Source of the DNA: Mailhella massiliensis
GTDB taxonomy: Bacteria; Desulfobacterota; Desulfovibrionia; Desulfovibrionales; Desulfovibrionaceae
Reading direction: 5' to 3'
Assembly: GCF_020741395.1 (NCBI RefSeq)
Contig: NZ_DYZA01000109.1
Span: 1-8,364, forward strand
Length of the DNA stretch: 8,364 bases
Positions 1 to 5,079 of the stretch are shown piece after piece. Position numbers and translations under genes: made by a program. The notes under the pieces are model-generated. The model searched no databases. It was not told the DNA's origin and saw only the letters and a program-made list of their open reading frames with translations. Position 1 is the first letter of the stretch. Every line of letters begins with the position of its first letter.

Positions 1-116
1 AAATCATGTTCGGCCGACTCAAGGATTGGCGCAGAATAGCCATGCGTTATGACCGTTGTGCCCACACGTTCTTTTCGGCTATTTGTCTCGCTGCCATTGT
101 CATCTTTTATATTTAA
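1..116 (+). CDS. IS5-family transposase, C-terminal fragment (cut by window start)
   Basis: This is the last 37 codons of a transposase reading rightwards, in the frame beginning at base 3, with a TAA stop at 114-116. The visible C-terminus contains MFGRLKDWRRIAMRYDRCAH followed by TFFSAICLAAIVIFYI. This is the very characteristic tail of IS5-family DDE transposases of the two-ORF or single-ORF kind, where the usual text is FGRLKDWRRIATRYDRCAHTFFSAIC with a hydrophobic end. The catalytic DDE residues lie upstream, outside the window, so it cannot be seen whether the element is intact or active. The fragment is open to its stop with no frameshift. The family call rests on recognising the motif; the subgroup is not determined. 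Confidence 0.88.
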   Translation, partial: IMFGRLKDWRRIAMRYDRCAHTFFSAICLAAIVIFYI

Positions 117-134
117 TGAGTCCTGAACCTAGGC
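1..134 (+). mobile_element. Right end of an IS5-family insertion sequence (boundary approximate)
   Basis: Elements of this family usually end within a few tens of bases after the transposase stop. Here the stop at 114-116 is followed by TGAGTCCTGAACCTAGG (117-133). The GAGTCCTGA text is typical of the end region in such elements, and the CTAG at 129-132 could be a target-site remnant because IS5-type elements often insert at YTAR. The left end is outside the window, so neither the terminal inverted repeat nor the target duplication can be verified and the exact boundary is inferred. Confidence 0.55.
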
Positions 135-240
135 AACTTTTTCACAATTACAGGTAAAAAGTCAATAATAATTAAAGAAAAATCTATTTAAATGTGTACT
201 CATGCGATTAATTTGTAAAAAATCAGAGAGCTTGAAGAGA
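117..240. other. AT-rich intergenic strip beside the IS end
   Basis: This stretch is strikingly AT-rich compared with the GC-rich sequence starting near 240, with runs such as AATAATAATTAAAGAAAAA. No credible gene is seen on either strand. It holds one good promoter match (141-169). The sharp composition change suggests either a native promoter region or a boundary of imported DNA. Confidence 0.6.
141..169 (+). promoter_or_regulatory. Sigma70-like promoter just downstream of the IS end
   Basis: The -35 box is TTCACA (141-146, 5 of 6 to consensus), the spacer is exactly 17 bases, and the -10 box is AATAAT (164-169, 5 of 6). A start site near 176 is expected. It points toward the amidase gene, but that start codon is more than 500 bases away. 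It may therefore drive a long leader, a small RNA or read-through from the IS edge. The call is from pattern matching only, and AT-rich DNA yields chance matches. Confidence 0.5.
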
Positions 241-270
241 GCACGGCATGGCTGCAACATGCCGCTGTGC
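241..270 (+). other. Hairpin at the AT-rich/GC-rich border
   Basis: GCACGGCATG (241-250) pairs with CATGCCG-CTG-TGC (258-270), giving ten base pairs interrupted by a 3-base bulge, around a 7-base loop GCTGCAA. No T-run follows, so it does not look like an intrinsic terminator. It lies in the transcript predicted from the 141-169 promoter. The function is unknown. Confidence 0.4.
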
Positions 271-469
271 AAGGCGCCGGCGGCCTTCGGCCCGGGGTGG
301 GGCGAGGATTGCGGCGGAACTTTGCGGAAGGGAGCAGGCGCGCCCGGCGGAGGAGAGCGGAGAAAGAACCTTGCGTGTATTTTCTCGAACCATTCCGGGA
401 ACAGGCGCGGAGTCTGCTCTCCCGGCAGGGCTTCGGCGCAGGAAGGCATGTGCGAAAAGGGGCGGGCGG

Positions 470-491
470 CAGCTTTTTGTTACAAAAGCTG
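470..491 (+). promoter_or_regulatory. Inverted repeat immediately upstream of the amidase promoter candidate
   Basis: CAGCTTTT (470-477) and AAAAGCTG (484-491) form a perfect 8-base-pair inverted repeat around TGTTAC. It ends 8 bases before the TTGACA box at 500. This placement fits an operator bound by a dimeric regulator. It could instead be a weak terminator, since GTTTTCCC overlaps and follows its right arm. Neither use is proven. Confidence 0.35.
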
Positions 492-499
492 TTTTCCCA

Positions 500-528
500 T
501 TGACAGGAGGGAGGGTGTGCTGAACAAT
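500..528 (+). promoter_or_regulatory. Sigma70-like promoter candidate for the amidase
   Basis: A perfect -35 box TTGACA (500-505) is followed after 17 bases by AACAAT (523-528, 4 of 6 to the -10 consensus). Transcription would start near 535, leaving an untranslated leader of about 180 bases before the ATG at 718. The spacer is the purine-rich AGGAGGGAGGG stretch, which could also serve as a ribosome binding site for an earlier start. It cannot be decided from sequence which role it plays. Confidence 0.4.
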
Positions 529-717
529 GGCAAAAATTCCGGTACTTCCTTCATCTGTCTTCCGTCATGGAGGGAAAAGCCCCTGTTTGGGGGGCATGGC
601 TCCGGCAGGTGCCGGGCCTTTGAAATTTTCCGTCGCCGCGCCTTTCGGGGAGGCGATGCACAGCCGTTTCCTGCACGCCGCGTATGTTGCGGTCAAGGCT
701 CGGCTGCGGATGGAATC

Positions 718-1992
718 ATGGTTCAGAAACATCACCTTTTCGCCCTGATCTGCCTTGCGCTCTGCCTTCTGTTCTGCGTGCCCGCGCAGGCTTTCGCCGC
801 CAATCCTCCCGATTACGAAAGAGCCAAGGCGCAGCTTGCCCGCCTGAAGGGGAGCAGCCCCGGGGCCAATTCCTGGCAGGCCTGCGCCGACGCATTCCTT
901 GAGGTATACGACAACAATCCCAAGTGGAACCTGCGTGTGGCCGCGCTTTTCCGCTGCGGCGTGGCGCTGGAGGAAAAGGCGAAAGTCACGAAATCGTCGG
1001 TGGATGCGAAAAAGGCCGCCGCCGTATACGAGCAGGCGGCAAAGAAGTACCCTTCGAGCGCCCTTGCCGACGACGCGCTTTTCCGCGCCGCAGTGGTGTA
1101 TAACGAGCTTCTGAAGGATCAGAAAAAGGCCCGCGTGCACCTTGAGCATATTTCCCGCCGCTATTCCCGGGCCGACCATGCCAAAATCGCAGAGGAATAC
1201 CGCGAGAAGATGGACGGCAAAAAGGCCGCATCGTCGAAAAAGGGCTCGGGAAGCGAAAAAAAGGTGAATATAGAAAAGCCGGGCCGGGCCGGATCGCACA
1301 TGCTGGCCGCACAGCTCGGGCTTTCGGTGCGCACCATCATCATTGATCCGGGGCACGGCGGGCGCGACCCCGGGGCCATGCACAACGGCGTGGTGGAGCG
1401 CGACGTGAATCTCGACGTGGCCCAGCGCCTGAAGAAGATTCTGGAAAAGCTGGGCTACAAGGTGCACCTCACAAGGAGCGGCAACAAGGGCATATCGCTG
1501 GCCGAGCGCGTACGCTTCAGCCGCCGCAACAAAGGCGACCTTTTCGTGTCCATCCATGTGAATGCGGCGGAGAATACGTCCATCAGCGGTCTTGAGACCT
1601 ATATCCTCGATTTCGCGCGCACAAGCTCGGCCAGCCGCCTGGCCATGGTGGAAAACGCGGACAGCGGCCGTCTCGGCGACATGGACAAGATTCTCACCGA
1701 AATACTCACGGGCGCGCGCACCAGCGAATCGCGCCGCCTTGCGGAGAATATTCAGAAAAGCACCCTGAGTTATCTGAAGAAAAACGGCGCCTCCACCCGT
1801 GACGGCGGGGTGAAGGGTGCGCCCTTCTTCGTGCTGGTGGGCTCCTCCATGCCCAGCGTGCTGGTGGAGATAGGCTATTGCACCAACAAATCCGAGGCCT
1901 CACGCCTCAAGACAAGCAAGCATCGGCAGAGGGTGGCCCAAGGGATTGCCAACGGTATCCACAGCTACGCGAGAAGCCTTCTGCAAAAGTAG
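718..1992 (+). CDS. Periplasmic N-acetylmuramoyl-L-alanine amidase with N-terminal TPR-like region
   Basis: The 424-aa protein is a zinc amidase of the Amidase_3 family, which cleaves the bond between MurNAc and L-alanine in peptidoglycan, typically to separate daughter cells or remodel the wall. Residues 1-28 are a clear signal peptide (MVQKHHLF, hydrophobic core, AQAFA). Residues about 30-165 are helical and TPR-like, similar to YbgF-type repeats. A Lys/Ser-rich linker (about 166-190) follows. The catalytic domain (about 205-424) shows DPGHGG with zinc ligand H213, VVERD with ligand E227, SIHVNA with ligand H280, and VEIGYCTN with the catalytic E384. The segment around 295-340, between the H280 strand and the last motifs, holds extra helices like those that occlude the active site in regulated AmiB/AmiC-type enzymes. 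I chose ATG 718 because the signal peptide begins there. A purine-rich GGATGGAA (708-715) lies close upstream but is only a modest ribosome binding site. The frame is open back to 202 and a GTG at 517 follows AGGAGG (505-510) at good spacing, but the added residues look non-coding. The family call is firm; the physiological role and amiC-type naming are not. Confidence 0.92.
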   Translation: MVQKHHLFALICLALCLLFCVPAQAFAANPPDYERAKAQLARLKGSSPGANSWQACADAFLEVYDNNPKWNLRVAALFRCGVALEEKAKVTKSSVDAKKAAAVYEQAAKKYPSSALADDALFRAAVVYNELLKDQKKARVHLEHISRRYSRADHAKIAEEYREKMDGKKAASSKKGSGSEKKVNIEKPGRAGSHMLAAQLGLSVRTIIIDPGHGGRDPGAMHNGVVERDVNLDVAQRLKKILEKLGYKVHLTRSGNKGISLAERVRFSRRNKGDLFVSIHVNAAENTSISGLETYILDFARTSSASRLAMVENADSGRLGDMDKILTEILTGARTSESRRLAENIQKSTLSYLKKNGASTRDGGVKGAPFFVLVGSSMPSVLVEIGYCTNKSEASRLKTSKHRQRVAQGIANGIHSYARSLLQK

Positions 1993-2067
1993 GTTCTCCT
2001 TCCGGCAACGGCGGGGGAAGAGGCGGCGGAAAGATTTCCCGCTCAGGGGAAAACGTGCTGGGGATTT

Positions 2068-2102
2068 TGCGCCGTGGAGGCACGCCGTGCATGGGCGGCG
2101 CA
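2068..2102 (+). other. Nested inverted repeats, possible structured RNA or weak terminator
   Basis: TGCGCCG (2068-2074) pairs perfectly with CGGCGCA (2096-2102). Inside it GCAC (2080-2083) pairs with GTGC (2087-2090) around GCC, leaving symmetrical 5-base internal loops. A short CTTTT follows at 2111-2115, 8 bases after the stem. That is too far for a standard terminator, though it could help end the amidase transcript 75-120 bases after its stop. It lies upstream of the next promoter candidate, so it is more likely amidase 3' sequence than binding-protein leader. Confidence 0.35.
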
Positions 2103-2129
2103 GGGTGAGACTTTTGCCGTTATACCGCC

Positions 2130-2158
2130 TTGACAAGTATTTCCGTCATGAGGAGAAT
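2130..2158 (+). promoter_or_regulatory. Sigma70-like promoter candidate for the binding protein-cyclase unit
   Basis: TTGACA (2130-2135, perfect -35) is followed after 17 bases by GAGAAT (2153-2158, 4 of 6 to the -10 consensus). A start near 2165 would give a leader of about 295 bases before the ATG at 2462. No closer promoter was recognised. Pattern match only. Confidence 0.4.
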
Positions 2159-2293
2159 ATGTGTGGCTTTGTCTGACATGGGAGAATGTTCATTTCCCCA
2201 CCCAGTGCCGTCCGGCGGAGGGAAGACGGGGAGAATGGGACCGGAGCTCTGTGTCTGCCGGTTTTTCCCGACGGGTATCCGATGCTTTTTTCG

Positions 2294-2324
2294 GAAAGGC
2301 GCGGGGGGAGGCCGGGCGCTTTTC
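2294..2324 (+). other. Hairpin in the long leader of the binding-protein gene
   Basis: GAAAGGCGC (2294-2302) pairs with GCGCTTTTC (2316-2324) over nine positions with one G-U pair, around a G-rich 13-base loop. The T-run is in the stem and not after it, so this is not a classical terminator. It could be a leader structure; nothing in it matches a riboswitch I recognise. Confidence 0.3.
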
Positions 2325-2450
2325 GGTGTTCCGGCAGCGTAAGAGCCAGTGCTTTTCTGTGGGACGATGGGGCGGGAGTGACGGTGCACCCGGCGAGCCC
2401 GTGCCGTTCAGGCGGAAGCTGGTGCCGAAGGCAGAAAGAATATGGTCCGT

Positions 2451-2456
2451 GGAGGA
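2451..2456 (+). promoter_or_regulatory. Ribosome binding site fixing the binding-protein start
   Basis: GGAGGA sits 5 bases before ATG 2462. It is the best Shine-Dalgarno match in the region, and it selects the start that gives an intact signal peptide over the upstream in-frame ATG at 2186. Confidence 0.8.
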
Positions 2457-2461
2457 GAACC

Positions 2462-3373
2462 ATGTTTCGCATTGCGAAGGTGTTCCGCGTCGTTGCGGCA
2501 GTCGTGCTGATGGTTGCCTTTTCCCTTTGCGGTACGACGGAGGCTCGGGCGGAAAGAGCGGAGAGCACGGCCCTGGGAAAAGAGTTTCAGCCGGGTTTTG
2601 TTTCGGGGCCGGAAACTGCGGAGAGCAGAGCCCTGAGAAAAGAGCTTCAGCAGCGTTTTTTTTCGGAGACGGAAACTGCGGAGCTCCCGGCGCTGAGAGT
2701 GGGCGTGGAGCGTGATTATCCTCCGTTTTCCATGCAGGACGAGCAGGGAAATACCTCCGGTTTCGATTTCGATATCGCCAATGCCCTCTGCAGGACCATG
2801 AAACGCGAGTGCGTCATTCTTCCTATGGCCTTCCAGGAGCTTCTGGACGCCATGAAGGAAGGCAGGCTGGATCTCATTATGGCCGGGCTGGCGGTAAAGC
2901 CCGAGAGGCTGCGCTATATGAACTTCAGCGACAGTTACTACCATTCCCGTTCCATATACCTTACGAAAAAGGGAGTGTCGGTCACAGAGGAGTGGGTGCG
3001 GGGAAAAAGGCTCGGCACGCAGAGCGGCACCGCGCAGAGGGCTCTTGCCGAAAAAATGTGGAAAGGCGTGGCTGAGCTTTACGAATATGAGGATCATTCC
3101 GGCCTGATAGAAGCATTGAAGTCCGGGGAAGCAGAGGTCGTCATCATCGACGGACTTGCTGCCTACGACTTTCTTCTGAGCAAGGAAGGCGCTGCCTACA
3201 GCATGCAGGCCCTGCCGCTGGAGCTGGACAGCCCCACGAATAATGCGTGCATAGGCGTGCGGAAAGACGACGCTCAGCTGCTCAAACAGGTCAATGCAGG
3301 CCTCAGCATCGTAAGGCTCAGCGGCGAATACAGCCGTATTGCGCGCAAGTATTTCCCCTTCAGTATATATTGA
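2462..3373 (+). CDS. Periplasmic family-3 solute-binding protein, likely amino-acid-sensing partner of the next gene
   Basis: The 303-aa protein begins with a signal peptide (about residues 1-30, ending EARA). Residues 33-77 are an inserted spacer made of a 20-residue tandem repeat. Residues 78-300 form a SBP_bac_3 domain: LRVGVERDYPPFSM, GFDFDIANALC, GRLDLIMAGLAVKPERLRYM, FSDSYY, GTQSGTAQ and VVIIDGLAAYDFL follow in the family order. Aligned by eye with HisJ, R149 matches the arginine that holds the ligand carboxylate and D230 the aspartate that holds the amino group, so an amino acid or similar ligand is likely. C23 is not in a proper lipobox, so the protein is probably soluble and not a lipoprotein. 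No ABC permease or ATPase gene is present in the window. The only partner is the cyclase starting 7 bases after this stop, which suggests signalling rather than transport. The ligand is not identifiable from sequence. A conventional ABC-transport receptor working with distant permease genes remains possible. Confidence 0.88.
   Translation: MFRIAKVFRVVAAVVLMVAFSLCGTTEARAERAESTALGKEFQPGFVSGPETAESRALRKELQQRFFSETETAELPALRVGVERDYPPFSMQDEQGNTSGFDFDIANALCRTMKRECVILPMAFQELLDAMKEGRLDLIMAGLAVKPERLRYMNFSDSYYHSRSIYLTKKGVSVTEEWVRGKRLGTQSGTAQRALAEKMWKGVAELYEYEDHSGLIEALKSGEAEVVIIDGLAAYDFLLSKEGAAYSMQALPLELDSPTNNACIGVRKDDAQLLKQVNAGLSIVRLSGEYSRIARKYFPFSIY
2558..2677 (+). repeat. In-frame 60-base tandem duplication (two full units plus a decayed partial third)
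   Basis: Unit 1 is 2558-2617 and unit 2 is 2618-2677; by direct comparison they match at 51 of 60 bases. Each encodes 20 residues (AESTALGKEFQPGFVSGPET and AESRALRKELQQRFFSETET). A degenerate third start (2678-2698, AELPALR) leads into the folded domain. The repeat lies between signal peptide and binding domain and extends the N-terminal tether without touching the ligand fold. Confidence 0.9.
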
Positions 3374-3380
3374 GACTGAC

Positions 3381-4928
3381 ATGGCAGAGAAATTTCGCAG
3401 GATCAGTTTGCGCCGTGCCGTAATTCTGACATTCGCGGTTATCGTCGTCTCTCTGTCGGCATCGTTTCTTTATGTATGCGGCGCGTTCTATCGTATAGAA
3501 AACCTGTCGGAAATAACGAAGGATAAGTATCTTCCCCAGATCATCGGCAAGCAGCGGATACTCGTCAATATTGAGACGCTTCGTCATCAGATTGCGCTTA
3601 TCTACAATTCCGGCAGGCAGGATGAGGTGCGGAAGGCGCGGGTTGTCTCCCAGGCGCTCATGGCGGAAGCAGTTTTTGAGCAGAGCCCTGAATTTCATGA
3701 TAAGGTGCTTCAGCTCAAGCCGGATCTTCTCCTTCTTCTCGACCTGAAGGAGAAGCTTCTTTTTATCAGGAGGCAGCTTCAGCTTGGGGAGCGCCGTCTG
3801 GAATGGATCATGGGGCGGCTTTCGGCGCGGACGGGGGAGGATTTCGATGCTTTTGCCGCTCACGCGCCCTCCGGCGAGGCCCGGGAAGTCCATGGGCGGG
3901 AATATGGCGCCGCCCGCATTTTTTCTGGGATCGACAGGCTTTGTGCCGGCGATAACTCTCCGGAACAGGATTGCCGTGCCTTTCATGACTGCCGGGAAAT
4001 GGTGGAGGCGACACGGCAGGCTCTCCGCAGGCTGGACGGGCAGGCGCTTGCAGCCATGGAGCGCCTGGAAGACAGCCTGGATACGCTGTCGGACTATGCA
4101 GTGACGATGGAGCTGTTGAATATATCTTCCGATATGGGGAAGGTCGAAACAACCGTTTCCCATGTCCGCGTACAGTTTTTTCTGATAGGATGCGTCGCCT
4201 TGGGATTGCTTCTGGGGATTTTCGTCCTGGTCCAGCGCAATATCCTGAAGCCCCTCCTCAGCATGGCGGCTTTTCTGCATGATCTGCGGCAGGGCAGGAA
4301 GCCCAAGCCCCTGTCTGAGGCGAGGATCAGGGAAATCCAGCAGATTATGGACATGCTGCCGGTGCTGCGCTCCACTATCGAAAGGCTCAACGTACAGACA
4401 AGCCTGCTTCTGGAAGAGCGCGACGAGTACGCCAGGCTTTCCCTGCACGACGCGCTTACCGGCCTTGGGAACCGCTGGGCGCTGGAGGAGCGGAAAAAGG
4501 CCGACATGCCCGGGATGCCTCTGGGCATCATCATGTTTGATATTGATTTTTTCAAAAAGTATAACGACACGTTCGGCCACATGGAAGGCGACCGTTGCCT
4601 CCGCCGGGTGGCGCAGGCGGCCAAAGGAAGCCTGCTCCGCCATTCCGACGCCGTTTTCCGCTATGGAGGGGAAGAGTTCATCGTGCTTATTCCCGGCGCC
4701 GATCTCCGCGCTGCCGGGCTTATCGCCGGTCGTATCCTGGAGAGTATCCGCAGCGCGGGCATAGCCCACCCCGGAGCGCCGGGGGGCGTGCTTACCGTCA
4801 GCGCGGGCGTGGCCTGCCGGGCCCTGGGCGAGGCGGCCACCTTTGAGGAGCTTATGGCGCAGGCGGACCAGGCGCTTTACGCCTCCAAAAAGAACGGGCG
4901 CGACAAGGTGACGGTTTTCCCCGGCTGA
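3381..4928 (+). CDS. Inner-membrane diguanylate cyclase with large periplasmic sensor domain
   Basis: The 515-aa protein should make cyclic di-GMP from two GTP. A first TM helix (about 12-35) is followed by a mostly helical periplasmic domain (about 36-262), a second TM helix (about 265-288), and a HAMP-like and coiled-coil linker (about 289-350). The GGDEF domain (about 352-515) contains DALTGLGNR from D357, FDIDFFKKYND from F386, and the active-site GGEEF at 429-433. RHSD at 420-423 is an intact inhibitory I-site, so product feedback inhibition is expected. There is no EAL domain. The periplasmic part has three close cysteines (C188, C198, C204). Its helical style recalls the four-helix sensor domains of TorS-like proteins that contact periplasmic binding proteins, but I cannot assign a named domain. 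The start lies 7 bases after the binding-protein stop with almost no Shine-Dalgarno sequence, which points to translational coupling and to one transcript. The enzymatic call is firm; partnership with the binding protein is inferred. Confidence 0.92.
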   Translation: MAEKFRRISLRRAVILTFAVIVVSLSASFLYVCGAFYRIENLSEITKDKYLPQIIGKQRILVNIETLRHQIALIYNSGRQDEVRKARVVSQALMAEAVFEQSPEFHDKVLQLKPDLLLLLDLKEKLLFIRRQLQLGERRLEWIMGRLSARTGEDFDAFAAHAPSGEAREVHGREYGAARIFSGIDRLCAGDNSPEQDCRAFHDCREMVEATRQALRRLDGQALAAMERLEDSLDTLSDYAVTMELLNISSDMGKVETTVSHVRVQFFLIGCVALGLLLGIFVLVQRNILKPLLSMAAFLHDLRQGRKPKPLSEARIREIQQIMDMLPVLRSTIERLNVQTSLLLEERDEYARLSLHDALTGLGNRWALEERKKADMPGMPLGIIMFDIDFFKKYNDTFGHMEGDRCLRRVAQAAKGSLLRHSDAVFRYGGEEFIVLIPGADLRAAGLIAGRILESIRSAGIAHPGAPGGVLTVSAGVACRALGEAATFEELMAQADQALYASKKNGRDKVTVFPG

Positions 4929-4935
4929 GAAGCGC

Positions 4936-4952
4936 CCCGGAGACGCTCCGGG
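4936..4952 (+). other. Short GC-rich hairpin after the cyclase stop
   Basis: CCCGGAG (4936-4942) and CTCCGGG (4946-4952) pair perfectly around ACG, 8 bases after the stop codon. Only TT follows, so it is at best an accessory to the stronger terminator at 4997-5026, perhaps stabilising the 3' end. Confidence 0.45.
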
Positions 4953-4996
4953 TTCCGCATCACGGAGAGGCCTCTTCGGCAGGATTTCCGGTATGG

Positions 4997-5026
4997 GAAA
5001 GCCTCCGCCTTTCGGCGGAGGCTTTC
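4997..5026. terminator. Bidirectional intrinsic terminator between convergent genes
   Basis: A perfect 13-base-pair stem, GAAAGCCTCCGCC (4997-5009) with GGCGGAGGCTTTC (5014-5026), closes a 4-base TTTC loop. The A-rich left arm and T-rich right arm let it work on both strands, though the T-tracts are short. It lies 68 bases after the cyclase stop and 53 bases beyond the MscS stop on the other strand, as expected for a shared terminator of convergent units. Confidence 0.85.
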
Positions 5027-5079
5027 GACGTTTCGGGGAGCCTTCAGGATCAGGGCGCGCAGGGCGGAGATGCCCCGGC

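Larger units (their letters stand above)
271..717. other. Long leader or intergenic region before the amidase, no convincing gene
   Basis: This GC-rich stretch has open frames in several phases but none resembles a protein. The amidase frame stays open from 202 to 717, yet the translation is low-complexity and rich in Arg, Gly and Cys, and it would place about 170 residues ahead of an obvious signal peptide. A 73-codon frame (527-748) with a purine-rich upstream stretch (505-515) also looks non-protein-like. The region holds a hairpin (470-491) and a promoter candidate (500-528). It may be an untranslated leader or decayed DNA. Confidence 0.55.
1993..2461. other. Intergenic/leader region between amidase and binding-protein genes
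   Basis: No protein-like frame is seen on either strand in these 469 bases. The binding-protein frame is open back to 2186, but the extension is Arg/Gly-rich and precedes a clean signal peptide, so I treat it as non-coding. The region contains a nested fold (2068-2102), a promoter candidate (2130-2158), a hairpin (2294-2324) and the ribosome binding site at 2451-2456. No strong intrinsic terminator for the amidase is evident. Confidence 0.6.

Noticed and set aside
527..748. Possible 73-codon small gene with purine-rich upstream sequence
   Set aside because: Its translation has no clear domain or signal, it overlaps the amidase start out of frame, and the purine run is 11 or more bases away. 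It is kept only as a leader-peptide possibility.
2035..2052. Hairpin TTTCCC/GGGAAA after the amidase as an intrinsic terminator
   Set aside because: The stem is only six base pairs with a six-base loop and is followed by ACGTG and not a T-run, so termination there is not supported.
2186..2461. In-frame 92-residue N-terminal extension of the binding protein
   Set aside because: The extension is Arg/Gly-rich, lacks its own ribosome binding site of note, and would bury the signal peptide at 2462, which has a strong GGAGGA.
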